Origin: Deinococcus marmoris DSM 12784
GTDB taxonomy: Bacteria > Deinococcota > Deinococci > Deinococcales > Deinococcaceae
Assembly (NCBI RefSeq): GCF_000701405.1
Contig: NZ_JNIV01000014.1
Coordinates: 1-59,099, forward strand
Direction: 5' to 3'
Length of the DNA stretch: 59,099 nucleotides
Part shown: positions 45,523 through 54,939 of the stretch, piece by piece
Layout of the letters: each line of letters starts with the position of its first letter
How positions within the stretch are numbered: the stretch's first letter is position 1
Notes under the pieces: model-generated
Databases searched by the model: none
What the model saw: only the letters and a program-made list of their open reading frames with translations
Told to the model about the DNA's origin: nothing
Translations under genes and position numbers: made by a program

Positions 45523-45537
45523 TTCAGACAGTCTGAA
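45523..45537. promoter_or_regulatory. Perfect palindrome between the GH13 and GntR genes
   Basis: TTCAGACAGTCTGAA has two 7-base arms around a single base. It lies between divergent genes, about 100 bp from the GH13 start and 140 bp from the GntR start, a natural operator position. Either the GntR protein or a sugar regulator could bind it. Confidence 0.5.
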
Positions 45538-45677
45538 TGGGCCTGCGCCGCAGGTCAAGTCCTGGATTCGCTTGCATTTCAGATTTCTACATGTAACACT
45601 CTCCATGTTCAAAAACTATTCATTTACCAGCCAGATTCAGGCCAGACCTGACGGCTGAAAGGAGGTCTGTTCCTCTG

Positions 45678-46346
45678 TTGCAACCGGTTGCCAGCGCCCG
45701 TGTCGTGGACGTGGTGCGCGATCAGCTTCGTTCCGCCATTCTGGCCGGAGACCTTGCCCCCGGCTCGCGCCTGAGCGTGCCGGAGCTGGCCCGCCAACTG
45801 GGCGTCAGCCGCTCGCCGGTGCGCGAGGCCGTTCTGCTGCTGGTGGGCGAGGGTCTGGCCGTGGAGCAGTCGCGCCGGGGCGTGGAAGTCGCGCGGCTGG
45901 AGCTGGCCGATGTGCTGGAGCTGTACGAACTGCGGATCAGCCTGGAAGGTCTGGCCGCCCGCCACGCCGCCGAACGCATGACCAATACCGATCTGGTGGC
46001 CCTGCGTGGCGTGCTGGACGCTCAGGGTGCGGCGGCAGTGGGTGACGCCCGCAGCTTCCGCGAACTCGATCACCGCTTTCACGAGATCGTCTCGCAGACC
46101 TGCGGCAATACCCGGCTGGCCCGCCACGCCGCGCTGCTGGCCCGCGAGATGCGGCTGGCCGGGCCGCTGATGGTCAACGGGCCGTGGCACCTGCGCCAGA
46201 GTCACGAGGAACACCGCACCATCGAACGTGCCCTGCGCCAGCGCGACGGCCCCGCCGCCGAGAACGCCATGCGCGATCACCTGACCCGCGTGTGCCAGAG
46301 CGTCCGCCACCACCACAGCCCCAATCACCACAGCTCTGCCCCCTGA
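45678..46346 (+). CDS. GntR-family regulator, FadR/FCD subfamily
   Basis: The 222-residue protein has an N-terminal winged helix, ILAGDLAPGSRLSVPELARQL followed by VSRSPVREAVLLLVGEG, and an all-helical FCD ligand-binding domain. The FCD metal-site pattern includes ELDHRFHEIVSQTCGNTRL and HRTIERALRQRDGPAAENAMRDH. The start is a TTG at 45678 with AGGAGG 12 nt upstream, a slightly long spacing. It lies 42 bp upstream of the Liv operon and probably controls it in response to an amino acid or a related acid. A histidine-rich C-terminus is odd. Confidence 0.85.
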   Translation: MQPVASARVVDVVRDQLRSAILAGDLAPGSRLSVPELARQLGVSRSPVREAVLLLVGEGLAVEQSRRGVEVARLELADVLELYELRISLEGLAARHAAERMTNTDLVALRGVLDAQGAAAVGDARSFRELDHRFHEIVSQTCGNTRLARHAALLAREMRLAGPLMVNGPWHLRQSHEEHRTIERALRQRDGPAAENAMRDHLTRVCQSVRHHHSPNHHSSAP

Positions 46347-46388
46347 CCACAACTGCCGACACCGTCTCGGCTTCACAAGGAGATTCAC

Positions 46389-47558
46389 ATGCGTAAAATC
46401 ACGACACAGACCGTTCTCGCCACCCTCGCCCTCACCCTGGCGAGCGCCGCCAGCGCACAGGACACCATCAAGGTGGGCGCGATCACCTCGGTCACCGGGC
46501 GTTTCGCCGAGTTCGGCAAGATGCAACTGGCCGGGTTCAAGGTGGGCGTGGCAGAGGTCAACAAGAAGGGCGGCGTGCTGGGCAAGAAACTGGAACTGAT
46601 CATCGAGGACAATGCCAGCGACGTGAACAAGGGCCTGTCCGCCGCCGAGCGCCTGGTCAATGCAGGGGTGCCGCTCGTTCTCAACGAGTATTCCTCCAGT
46701 CTGGTCAAGGCGCAGGCGCAGTACCTGGCCCGCCAGAAGGTGCCTAATCTGGTCATCACGTCCAGCGGCGACGACATCACCAAGCCCGGCAGCGACTACA
46801 TCTTCCGCCTCAACCAGCCCGCCAGCGCCTATGCCCGCGTGATTCTGGACCTGTTCAAGGCCAACAAGTTCAAGAGCATGGCGATCATCGCCGGGACGGG
46901 CGCGTTTGAGAAGAGCGTGGCCGACGCCGCCAACAGCATCGCCAAGGAATACGGCATCACGGTGATGGAAGACCAGCGCTACGACAAGGGCCTGACCGAC
47001 TTCCGGCCCGTGCTGAACCGCATCAAGGCCAAGAACCCGGACGGCATTCTGATGGTCAGCTACGCCGAGGACAGCGTGGCCCTGATGCGTCAGGCGCGCG
47101 AGGTGGGCGTCAAGCCGCGCCTGTTTGCCGGGGGCGCAGCCGGATTCGCGCTGCCCAGCTTCGTGAAGGACAGCGGGGCCGCCGCCGAGAACGTCGTGAC
47201 CGCCACCGCCTGGATTCCGCAATTGCGCTACGCCGGGACCCAGAAACTGAACGTGGATCTCAAGAAGGCGCTGGGCGGGGAAGATCCCAGCTACCACGCG
47301 GCGCAGGCTTACGCGGGCGTGCTGACCGCCGCCGCCGCCATCAACAAGGCGGGCAGCGTGGACCGCGAGAAGGTCAAGGCCGCGCTGGGCACGATCAGCA
47401 TCCAGACCGCCTTTGGCCCCATCCAGTTCAAGGATTACGACGGCTTCAAGAACCAGAACCCGCTGGAAATGGTGGCGCAGCAGGTGCAGAAGGGTGCCTT
47501 CGTGGCGGTGTATCCCAAGTCGGTGATCCCGCGCCCGCTGACCTTTGAGCGCAAGTAG
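46389..47558 (+). CDS. Branched-chain amino acid ABC transporter, periplasmic binding protein (first copy)
   Basis: The 389-residue precursor has a Sec signal (TLALTLASAASAQ) followed by an LivJ/LivK-type fold with VGAITSVTGRFAEFGKMQLAG and SYAEDSVALMRQAREVG. Such proteins bind leucine, isoleucine, valine or other amides and deliver them to the LivHMGF complex. AAGGAG lies 7 nt before the ATG. It is followed by a repeat element and a second, related binding protein. The ligand cannot be told from sequence. Confidence 0.92.
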   Translation: MRKITTQTVLATLALTLASAASAQDTIKVGAITSVTGRFAEFGKMQLAGFKVGVAEVNKKGGVLGKKLELIIEDNASDVNKGLSAAERLVNAGVPLVLNEYSSSLVKAQAQYLARQKVPNLVITSSGDDITKPGSDYIFRLNQPASAYARVILDLFKANKFKSMAIIAGTGAFEKSVADAANSIAKEYGITVMEDQRYDKGLTDFRPVLNRIKAKNPDGILMVSYAEDSVALMRQAREVGVKPRLFAGGAAGFALPSFVKDSGAAAENVVTATAWIPQLRYAGTQKLNVDLKKALGGEDPSYHAAQAYAGVLTAAAAINKAGSVDREKVKAALGTISIQTAFGPIQFKDYDGFKNQNPLEMVAQQVQKGAFVAVYPKSVIPRPLTFERK

Positions 47559-47600
47559 GGAGAGGGATCGCCGGATGGACTTGAGGGGTTGCCGCTTGCG

Positions 47601-47752
47601 GTCTAACCCCTCTGCTTCGCAGCTCTGCGAGTCGGCCCCCTCGGGGCAACTCTCCTTAGAAGGGAGGCAAGGGTTGTGGAATTGCCTGACCCGCCGCGTT
47701 TCCAGGCTCCCTTTAAGGGGAGCTGGGGGCGAAGCAGACTGAGGGGTTAAAC
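47601..47752 (+). repeat. Palindromic repeat, family A, copy 3
   Basis: The element begins GTCTAACCCCTCTGCTTCGC and ends GAGGGGTTAAAC, with internal arms CTCTCCTTAGAAGGGAG and CTCCCTTTAAGGGGAG. It lies between the two binding-protein genes in the same orientation as copy 1, inside the probable Liv transcript. Confidence 0.85.
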
Positions 47753-47831
47753 CGCAATGAGCGACGCTCTGAACCTCGGAAATCGACTGTTTTCGCCTGC
47801 CATCTTCCACGCTCAAACCGAGGTCACCTTT

Positions 47832-48992
47832 ATGCGTTCAGCCCACACCCTTGCCATCCTGACCGCGCTTTCCCTGTCTGTCGCCTCTGCACAAAGCACC
47901 ATCAAGATCGGGGCCGTCACCAGCCTGTCAGGGCGCTTCGCCACCTTCGGGGCCATGCAGCAGGCGGGCTTTAAAGTCGCCATTGACGAGCTGAATGCCA
48001 AAGGCGGCGTGAACGGGCAGAAGCTGGAATTGCTGCTGGAAGACGACGCCAGCGACACCAACAAGGCGCTGAATGCCGCCGAGAAACTGGTCAATGCGAA
48101 GGTGCCGGTGGTGATTGGCGCGTACAGCAGCGGAATTACCAAGCCGCTGTCGCAGTATCTGGCGCGGGTCAAGGTGCCGCTGCTCGTTGCCACGGCCATT
48201 GACGAGACCATCACCAAGCCGGGCAACGCCTACACCTTCCGCGTCAACAACCAGAGCAGTGTTTACACCCGCAGCCTGATCGCCGAGCTGAAAAGGATCG
48301 GCGGCATGAAGACGGCAGTGGTGCTGACCAGCAACGACGCCTTCGGCAAGAGCGTGCTGACCGACGCCACAAAACTGCTGCCCGCCGCCGGATTCACGGT
48401 GCTGAGCAAGGACACCTACGACAAGGGCCTGACCGATTTTCGCCCGCTGCTGAACCGCTACAAGGGCCAGAACCCCGACGTGGTGATCTTCGCCAGCTAC
48501 GAGGAGGATGCCGTGGCCCTGGCCAAGCAGGTCAGGGAGACCGGGCTGTCTCCCAGAATCATCGCCGGAATCGCCACCGGGTTTGCCCTGCCCGACTTCC
48601 TGAAGGGCGCGGGCAATACCGCCGAGAACTTCCTGATCACGATGGTCTGGAACGCCGACGTGAAATACCCCGGCGCGGCCAGCCTGAACACCCGCCTGAA
48701 AGCCGCGCTAGGCGGCGAAGAACCGTCCCAGCACGCTGCCCAGAGTTACGCGGCGGTGCTGGCCGCCGCCGACGCCATCAAACGCGGCGGCATGGACCCC
48801 GAAAAAGTCCGCACTGCCCTGGAAAGCACCAAGCTGAACACTGCATTCGGCCCGGTCACCTTCCGCGATTACGCCGGATACCAGAACCAGAACAGCGTCG
48901 TGGGCCTGATCACGCAGGTTCAAGGGGGCAAGTTCGTGACCATCGGCCCCGCCAGCGCGGCGACAGGCAAGATCGTCATTCCAAAGAAGTAA
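47832..48992 (+). CDS. Branched-chain amino acid ABC transporter, periplasmic binding protein (second copy)
   Basis: The 386-residue precursor has a signal peptide (LAILTALSLSVASAQ) and a mature part similar to the first copy: VGAVTSLSGRFATFGAMQQAG-like start and SYEEDAVALAKQVRETG. Both share DKGLTDFRP, so they are paralogues. I chose the ATG at 47832; the open frame extends 25 codons further but those residues lack a signal-like start. Two receptors for one permease can widen ligand range. It is separated from livH by a family-B repeat fragment. Confidence 0.9.
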   Translation: MRSAHTLAILTALSLSVASAQSTIKIGAVTSLSGRFATFGAMQQAGFKVAIDELNAKGGVNGQKLELLLEDDASDTNKALNAAEKLVNAKVPVVIGAYSSGITKPLSQYLARVKVPLLVATAIDETITKPGNAYTFRVNNQSSVYTRSLIAELKRIGGMKTAVVLTSNDAFGKSVLTDATKLLPAAGFTVLSKDTYDKGLTDFRPLLNRYKGQNPDVVIFASYEEDAVALAKQVRETGLSPRIIAGIATGFALPDFLKGAGNTAENFLITMVWNADVKYPGAASLNTRLKAALGGEEPSQHAAQSYAAVLAAADAIKRGGMDPEKVRTALESTKLNTAFGPVTFRDYAGYQNQNSVVGLITQVQGGKFVTIGPASAATGKIVIPKK

Positions 48993-49003
48993 GCAGTTTT
49001 TTA

Positions 49004-49061
49004 TCCCCTCTCCCCTTGTGGGAGAGGGCGGAGCCGCAACGCGGCGGGGGGTGAGGGGGCC
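49004..49061. repeat. Palindromic repeat, family B, short copy
   Basis: CCCTCTCCCC and GGGAGAGGG form a hairpin, followed by GCCGCAACGCGGC and GGGGTGAGGGGG. It resembles one side of the 1394-1531 element and begins 11 bp past a stop codon, so it could also attenuate transcription into livH. Confidence 0.6.
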
Positions 49062-49126
49062 ACCGGGCCAACCTCAGCGCCCAACAAATTCCCCCGTCTG
49101 TTCCCACAGATCAAAAGGAGAACTAC

Positions 49127-50014
49127 ATGGATCAAGTCGCCGTCACGGCGTTTTTTCAAACCCTGGTTCAAGGGCTGTTGACCGGGGGCCTCTACGCCCT
49201 GATCGGCACCGGCCTGAGCCTGATCTTCGGGGTGATGCGCGTCATCAATTTCGCTCATGGGGACTTTCTCGCCATCGGCATGTTCATCACGCTGGCGCTG
49301 TTCAAGGCGTTCAATCTGGACCCCTACTTGAGCCTGCTGGTGGCCGCACCGCTGGGCTTTGGCCTGGGTTACTTCATCCAACGCGTGGTGCTTTCAAAGT
49401 TGGGTGACCGACTGGGCGAGGGCAGCATGCTCGCCACGCTGGGGCTGGGCCTGATCATCAGCAACACGCTGCTGCTGAGTTTCGGCGCGCAGCCGCAGAG
49501 CATCAACGTGCCCTACGCCATCAACACCCTGAAATTCGCGGGCGTGCAGGTCAGCGTCTCGCTGCTGATTGCCGGGCTGGGAACAGTAGTGGCCATCTCG
49601 GCGCTGAATCTGGTGCTGTACCGCACCGAACTGGGCCGCGCCATCCGGGCCACCGCGCAAAATCCGCTGGGCGCGGAGTTGCAGGGGGTCAAGACCTCCA
49701 ATATCCAGGCCATCGTGTTCGGCGTGGGCGTGTCCTTCGCCGCCATCGCGGGCGTGCTGCTGATGCCGCTGCTGTACACCTTTCCCACCGTAGGCGAGAA
49801 CTACGTGACCAAGGCGTTCATCGTGACCGTGCTGGGCGGTCTGGGCAACCTGCCGGGAGCCATTGCGGGCGGGCTGGTGCTGGGCATCATCGAGTCTCTG
49901 GGAGCCTTCTATGTCAGCAACAATTACCGCGACGCCTACGGTCTTATCGCCTTCCTGCTGGTGCTGCTGCTGCGGCCCGAGGGCCTGTTCGGGAAGACGG
50001 TGAAACGGGTATGA
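49127..50014 (+). CDS. livH: Branched-chain amino acid ABC transporter permease LivH
   Basis: LivH forms, with LivM, the membrane channel for branched-chain amino acid uptake. The 295-residue protein has about eight helices and family motifs LIFGVMRVINFAHGDFLAIG and NPLGAELQGVKTSNIQAIVFG. AAAAGGAG lies 10 nt before the ATG. Its stop overlaps livM by 4 bp (ATGA). Confidence 0.93.
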   Translation: MDQVAVTAFFQTLVQGLLTGGLYALIGTGLSLIFGVMRVINFAHGDFLAIGMFITLALFKAFNLDPYLSLLVAAPLGFGLGYFIQRVVLSKLGDRLGEGSMLATLGLGLIISNTLLLSFGAQPQSINVPYAINTLKFAGVQVSVSLLIAGLGTVVAISALNLVLYRTELGRAIRATAQNPLGAELQGVKTSNIQAIVFGVGVSFAAIAGVLLMPLLYTFPTVGENYVTKAFIVTVLGGLGNLPGAIAGGLVLGIIESLGAFYVSNNYRDAYGLIAFLLVLLLRPEGLFGKTVKRV

Positions 50015-51015
50015 CTGCCGCCACCTCTGCTCCTGCCCGCCCCCGCGCCCTGACCTTCGGTAACGTGTGGCTCAGCGTCATTCTTGTCGCCATCATGTTC
50101 ATCTATCCCTTCGTGTTCGGCAAGACCCTGAACTTCGGGATTTCCACGCTGCTGTTCGCCGGATTTGCCATGAGCTGGAACATTCTGGGCGGCTGGGCCG
50201 GGCAGACCAGCCTGGGCCACGCCGCGCTGCTGGGCATTGGGGCCTACACCATGACGCTGCTGGCCACCCCCGAACGCTTGCCCCCCTTCCTGGCGACGCC
50301 GCTGGCCCCGTGGTGGGGCGCGCTGGTGGGCATGGTCATCGCGGTGGCGGTGGCGGCGGTGTGGGGCGGGCTGACCTTCCGGCTTCAGGGTTCGTATTTC
50401 GCGCTGTCCAGTATCGCCGTGGCGCTGGTCATCCGTCTGGTGGCCATCAACGCCGAGTGGACCGGCGGCGCGGAGGGCCTGTTCATGCCCGAGTTGCCCA
50501 CACTGTTCGGCTTTGACCTGTTTGACCGCAAGACCGAATACTGGCTGGCCTTCGGCTTCGTGGTGCTGACCCTGGTGATCACGCATCTGATCCGGCGCTC
50601 GCGCATGGGCTACGCGCTTCAGGCGGTGCGTGAGGACGAGGACGGCGCGCGGGCACTCGGCATTGATCCGGCCCGCATGAAGCTGCTGGCGTTCATGGTC
50701 AGCGCCGCGCTGATGGCCCTGGGCGGCAGCCTGTACGCCATCTATCTGCAAGCCTTTGAGCCACACACCATTCTGGAATTGCCCCTGAGCATTCAGATCG
50801 CGCTGCTGGCCATCATCGGCGGGCGCACCACCATCCAGGGACCGCTGATCGGGGCGCTGGTCCTGAGCATCTTTGGAGAGGTCTTCCGCAACGTGTTCAG
50901 CAGCGCCAACCTGCTGATCTACGGCGTACTGATCCTGCTGGTGACGCTGTTCGCGCCGCAGGGCATCATGGGCCTGTTCAACCGCGCCGGGCGCAAGCTG
51001 GGGACGGCGAGATGA
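50011..51015 (+). CDS. livM: Branched-chain amino acid ABC transporter permease LivM
   Basis: The 334-residue permease carries the LivM signature NILGGWAGQTSLGHAALLGIG and RSRMGYALQAVREDEDGARAL, with about ten membrane helices. It pairs with LivH. It overlaps livH and livG by 4 bp each as ATGA, so the three are translated as a unit. Confidence 0.93.
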   Translation: MTAATSAPARPRALTFGNVWLSVILVAIMFIYPFVFGKTLNFGISTLLFAGFAMSWNILGGWAGQTSLGHAALLGIGAYTMTLLATPERLPPFLATPLAPWWGALVGMVIAVAVAAVWGGLTFRLQGSYFALSSIAVALVIRLVAINAEWTGGAEGLFMPELPTLFGFDLFDRKTEYWLAFGFVVLTLVITHLIRRSRMGYALQAVREDEDGARALGIDPARMKLLAFMVSAALMALGGSLYAIYLQAFEPHTILELPLSIQIALLAIIGGRTTIQGPLIGALVLSIFGEVFRNVFSSANLLIYGVLILLVTLFAPQGIMGLFNRAGRKLGTAR

Positions 51016-51785
51016 CGCTGCCCTCGCTGACGAAGCTTCCAGACCAGCCGGTTCATGCTCCCTCCGGCCCGCCGATTTTGCAGGCCGAGAACATCACTGT
51101 GCGCTTCGGCGGCGTGGTGGCGGTCAAGGACATTTCGCTGGCTGTGCGCCCCGGCGAGATTCTGGGGCTGATCGGGCCGAACGGGGCGGGGAAGACCACC
51201 CTGTTCAATGCGCTGACTGGATTTGTCAAACCCACCAGTGGCCGCGTGCTGTACAACGGGCGCGACATCACCAGTCTGCAACCGCAGGCCCGTGCCAAGA
51301 TGGGGATGGCCCGCACCTTCCAGGTGGAGCGCCCCTTTGAAGACCTGAGCGTGTTGGAAAACGTGCTGGTGGCCGCCTTCCTGAAGTACCGGGGCAGCAA
51401 GGCCGAGGACCACGCCTACGCCGTGCTGGAGCGTGTGGGGCTGGCAGACCGCGCCACGCAGCCGGCCTCGCAGCTCAACCTGGCCCGCCGCCGCCGCCTG
51501 GAACTGGCGAAGGTGCTGGCGCTGGAGCCGAGGGTGCTGTTTTTAGATGAGAGCATCGCGGGCCTGAACCCGCCGGGCCAGCAGGAAATGGTGGCGCTGA
51601 TCCGCACGCTGGCGCAGTCGGGACTTGCCATCGTGATGGTGGAACACATCATGCACGTGATCATGAGCCTGTCGGACCATGTGATCTGCATGGCCTTCGG
51701 CGAGCTGCTGGCCGAGGGCGATCCACACGCGGTGGCGGCCCACCCGGACGTGATCCGGGCGTATCTGGGAGACGACAATGATTAG
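51012..51785 (+). CDS. livG: Branched-chain amino acid ABC transporter ATPase LivG
   Basis: The 257-residue ATPase has Walker [17 protein letters not shown], the Liv-type signature LNLARRRRLELAKVLAL in place of the common LSGGQ, and Walker B LFLDESIAGLN. DES rather than DEP follows Walker B. It powers LivHM together with LivF. A hairpin-forming spacer of about 105 bp separates it from livF. Confidence 0.92.
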   Translation: MTLPSLTKLPDQPVHAPSGPPILQAENITVRFGGVVAVKDISLAVRPGEILGLIGPNGAGKTTLFNALTGFVKPTSGRVLYNGRDITSLQPQARAKMGMARTFQVERPFEDLSVLENVLVAAFLKYRGSKAEDHAYAVLERVGLADRATQPASQLNLARRRRLELAKVLALEPRVLFLDESIAGLNPPGQQEMVALIRTLAQSGLAIVMVEHIMHVIMSLSDHVICMAFGELLAEGDPHAVAAHPDVIRAYLGDDND

Positions 51786-51787
51786 AG

Positions 51788-51873
51788 ATGTTGATGGACT
51801 GCGGTTGATGGTTGATGGAGGGAGAGCAGGCGAGAAGTGCTTTTCCATCAACTATCAACCATCGACCATCGAC
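51788..51873. repeat. Imperfect inverted and direct repeats between livG and livF
   Basis: GTTGATGGTTGATGG units at 51804-51818 are mirrored by CCATCAACTATCAACC and ATCGACCATCGAC at 51845-51873. The strands can fold into a long imperfect hairpin directly before the livF ribosome site. Confidence 0.6.
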
Positions 51874-51890
51874 TCCCCAAAGGAGTTCGT

Positions 51891-52649
51891 ATGACCATCA
51901 TCCAACCCCAACCCGCCCGCATCGGCTACATTCCCGGCGAACGCGTGCTGGAGGCCGACAATCTGGAAGTCGCCTACGGGCAGGTGCAGGTGGTGTTCGG
52001 CGTGTCTCTACATGTAGACAAGGGCGAACTGGTGGGGCTGGTGGGCGGCAACGGCAGCGGCAAAAGCACCATTCTGCGCGTGCTGTCGGGGATGCTGAAG
52101 GCACGGGCGGGCACGGCCACCTACCGGGGCCAGAGCCTGAACGCCGTGCCGCCGCACCGCATCACCGACATGGGCGTGGCGCATGTGCCGATGGGCCGCC
52201 AGTTGTTCGGGCAGATGACCGTGGAGGAAAACCTGATCATGGGCGCGTACCTGCCGCGCACCAAGAAAAACCGCGCCGAAAATTTACAGAAGGTCTACGA
52301 TTTCTTCCCGCGCCTGACCGAGAAACGCCGCTCGCCCGCCGCCGCGTTGTCCGGTGGGGAACAGCAGATGGTGGCGATTGGCCGCGCCCTGATGAGCGAA
52401 CCCGAAGTGCTGTTGATGGACGAGCCGTCGCTGGGGCTGGCCCCGCTGGTGGTGTCCGAGGTCATGCGCGTGATCGGCAGCCTGCGCGAACTGGGATTGA
52501 CTGTGCTGCTGGTAGAACAGAACGTGCGGCAGGTGCTGAAGGTGACAGACCGAACCTATGTGCTTGAACTGGGCAGTCTGGTGAAAGTAGGGCCGAGCAA
52601 GGAACTGATGGGAGACCCGGAGATCATCAAGGCATATCTGGGCGTCTGA
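51891..52649 (+). CDS. livF: Branched-chain amino acid ABC transporter ATPase LivF
   Basis: The 252-residue ATPase has Walker A GGNGSGKSTILRVLSG, signature LSGGEQQMVAIGRAL and Walker B LLMDEPSLGLAP, with LivF landmarks MGRQLFGQMTVEENL. It is the second ATPase of the uptake complex. I chose the ATG at 51891 because AAAGGAG is 6 nt upstream; the frame upstream is repeat sequence. Confidence 0.93.
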   Translation: MTIIQPQPARIGYIPGERVLEADNLEVAYGQVQVVFGVSLHVDKGELVGLVGGNGSGKSTILRVLSGMLKARAGTATYRGQSLNAVPPHRITDMGVAHVPMGRQLFGQMTVEENLIMGAYLPRTKKNRAENLQKVYDFFPRLTEKRRSPAAALSGGEQQMVAIGRALMSEPEVLLMDEPSLGLAPLVVSEVMRVIGSLRELGLTVLLVEQNVRQVLKVTDRTYVLELGSLVKVGPSKELMGDPEIIKAYLGV

Positions 52650-52690
52650 GAAAGCTGGCCGGGGTGGAGGGGCGCGTTTGCCTCTCTGCC

Positions 52691-53413
52691 CTATTTTTTG
52701 GGCCAGCGCCCCACGTCAGCCAGTTCGGCGGGGATACCAGAGCGGCGGCTGATCGTGGCGGCCAGCCGAAGAAGCAGGGGATGGGGCGGGATGTTTTTCT
52801 CGGCCAGTTCCACGGCGCGGCGCATGGCGGGCAGGGGATCACGCAGCACTCGCCCATGCCCCAGCGCCAGAAAACGGGCGGGAACATCCAGCAGCAGGCG
52901 GGCGCTGTTGACCGTCCGTGCCAGATCTTCCGTGCCGATGGAGGGCAGCGGAAAAAGCGCGTTCACGACGCTGGCCACCCGCAGGCTCGGGATGTTGACG
53001 AAGGTATCGCCCGCATACAGCGTGACGTCGCGTTCGTCGAAGAAGGCCAGATGCCCTGGTGAATGTCCGGGCGTGTCCAGCACGCTTAAGCTGCCCACGC
53101 TGTCGCCGCCGCGCAGCAACCGCGCAGGCGTGGCGCGGACCCCGTTGCGGGCCAGCCCCTCCGCGTCGTTCTCGCCCACCAGAACTTCCAGATCAGGGAA
53201 CGCCTGTTTCAGCGCGTCCACACTGCCGATGTGATCCGGGTGGATGTGGGTCAGGGCCACACGCCGCAGCGCCCTGCCTGTGCGCCTCACCACCGCCAGA
53301 ACATGCCGCTCCAGGCCGGGAACTCCCGCGTCAATCAACGTGAATCCGTCTTCCTCCGGCACCAGATACGAATTGATCACTCCAAACTGGGCGTGGCGAA
53401 GGGGCTGATTCAT
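52691..53413 (-). CDS. Metallo-beta-lactamase-fold hydrolase
   Basis: The 240-residue protein has the zinc motif THIHPDHIG (His56, His58, Asp60, His61), the second ligand region in DTPGHSPGHLAFF and GDTF, and a late GHGR. The family includes glyoxalase II-like thioesterases, lactonases and RNases; the substrate here is unknown. I chose the ATG at 53413, preceded by GGGAGG. It converges with livF. Confidence 0.87.
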   Translation of the reverse strand: MNQPLRHAQFGVINSYLVPEEDGFTLIDAGVPGLERHVLAVVRRTGRALRRVALTHIHPDHIGSVDALKQAFPDLEVLVGENDAEGLARNGVRATPARLLRGGDSVGSLSVLDTPGHSPGHLAFFDERDVTLYAGDTFVNIPSLRVASVVNALFPLPSIGTEDLARTVNSARLLLDVPARFLALGHGRVLRDPLPAMRRAVELAEKNIPPHPLLLRLAATISRRSGIPAELADVGRWPKK

Positions 53414-53700
53414 GGGGTTCCTCCCTGAATGACGCTGAGAAGGGCGAGGCCAGGAAACGCGGCGGCGGGCAGCGGGCCACAAGTGCTGGGAGAAGCCGGG
53501 GTGACGGTCAGTTTTGACGGTGCCAGATCATGCTCAGCATAAGCTCTGGGGGCGTGGAGAGAAAAAATCACCTGCGAACACCGGGGCCAGCAGACTTGCA
53601 GGGCCATCCGTGGGACGAGCCTCGCGGTATTGCTCAGCGTGGTGGAAGCGGCGCACTCCACCCGTAACCCGCCTTCCTGAACCGCCCAGCCCCTCGCGCG

Positions 53701-53706
53701 TAAACT
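53701..53706 (+). promoter_or_regulatory. -10 box of ispG, apparently leaderless
   Basis: TAAACT ends 6 nt before the ATG at 53713. The 300 bp before the ispG start, back to 53413, hold no convincing gene. Confidence 0.55.
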
Positions 53707-53712
53707 ACGGGC

Positions 53713-54939
53713 ATGAATCCCCGCCGCCAGACCGTCACCGCCAATGTGGGAGGCGTCCTGATCGGCAGCGCCCACCCGGTTGTCGTGCAGAGCATGACCA
53801 ACACCGACACGGCCAACGCCGAGGCCACCGCCATTCAGGTGGCGCAACTGGCCCGCGCAGGCAGCGAACTGGTGCGCGTAACCGTCAACACCCGTGAGGC
53901 CGCCGCTGCCCTTCCCGAAGTCGTCGCCCGACTGGAGGAGGTGGGCCTGAGCGTCCCCATCGTCGGCGATTTTCATTACAACGGCCACATCCTGCTGCGC
54001 GAGTTTCCCGAAACCGCCCGCCTGCTTGCCAAGTACCGCATCAATCCGGGCAACGTCGGGGCCGGGCAGCACCACGACGCCAACTTCGCCACCATGATTG
54101 AGGTGGCGAAGGAATTTGATAAACCCGTCCGCATTGGCGTGAACTGGGGCAGCCTGGATCAGCAGGTGCTGGCGCGATTGATGGACCAGAACGCCGCGAA
54201 GGGCAGCCCCAAAACGGGGACCGACGTGATGATTGACGCGATGGTGGTGTCCGCGCTGGAAAGTGCCACCTACGCCGAGAAGCTGGGGCTGGCCCACGAC
54301 AAGATTCTGATCTCGGTCAAGGTGTCCAGCGCGCCCGAGCTGTGGCAGGTCTACCGCCAACTGGCCGCCGAATGCGATTATCCCCTGCACCTGGGCCTCA
54401 CCGAGGCGGGCATGGGCATGAAGGGCATCGTGTCCTCGTCGGTGGCCCTCGCGCCGCTGCTGAATGAAGGGATTGGCGACACCATCCGCGTGTCTCTGAC
54501 CCCCGAACCCGGTGCCTCGCGCAAGCTGGAGGTGGAGGTGGCCCAGCAGATCTTGCAAAGCCTGGGCATCCGCCAGTTCTCGCCGCAGGTGACCAGTTGC
54601 CCCGGCTGCGGGCGCACCACGTCCATCTTCTTTCAGGAGCTGGCGCAGAAGATTCAGGATTACATCCGTGACACCATGCCCGACTGGAAGGTCAAATATC
54701 CGGGGGTGGAGGAGATGCAGGTGGCCGTGATGGGCTGCATCGTCAACGGCCCCGGCGAGAGCAAGCACGCCAATATCGGCATCAGCCTGCCCGGCACCGG
54801 GGAAGACCCGCGCGCCCCGGTGTATCAGGACGGTAAGTTGCTGACCACGCTGAAAGGCCCCCGCATTGCCGAGGAATTTCAGGAGTTGCTGGAGGCGTAT
54901 GTGGCGAACAATTACGGACGTGAGAAAGTCGGTGCGTAG
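53713..54939 (+). CDS. ispG: 4-Hydroxy-3-methylbut-2-enyl diphosphate synthase
   Basis: IspG (GcpE) catalyses the penultimate step of the MEP isoprenoid pathway with a [4Fe-4S] cluster. The 408-residue protein has the TIM-barrel part with [14 protein letters not shown] and [14 protein letters not shown], and the cluster cysteines in TSCPGCGRT and [16 protein letters not shown]. It also has a mid-protein insertion typical of this lineage. It supplies isoprenoid precursors that the polyprenyl synthase at 38265 would use. A TAAACT box 6 nt upstream fits a leaderless start. Confidence 0.95.
   Translation: MNPRRQTVTANVGGVLIGSAHPVVVQSMTNTDTANAEATAIQVAQLARAGSELVRVTVNTREAAAALPEVVARLEEVGLSVPIVGDFHYNGHILLREFPETARLLAKYRINPGNVGAGQHHDANFATMIEVAKEFDKPVRIGVNWGSLDQQVLARLMDQNAAKGSPKTGTDVMIDAMVVSALESATYAEKLGLAHDKILISVKVSSAPELWQVYRQLAAECDYPLHLGLTEAGMGMKGIVSSSVALAPLLNEGIGDTIRVSLTPEPGASRKLEVEVAQQILQSLGIRQFSPQVTSCPGCGRTTSIFFQELAQKIQDYIRDTMPDWKVKYPGVEEMQVAVMGCIVNGPGESKHANIGISLPGTGEDPRAPVYQDGKLLTTLKGPRIAEEFQELLEAYVANNYGREKVGA

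Noticed and set aside
45624..47816. 730-codon reverse ORF across the GntR and Liv receptor genes
   Set aside because: It is antisense to two well-supported genes and contains no recognisable domain.
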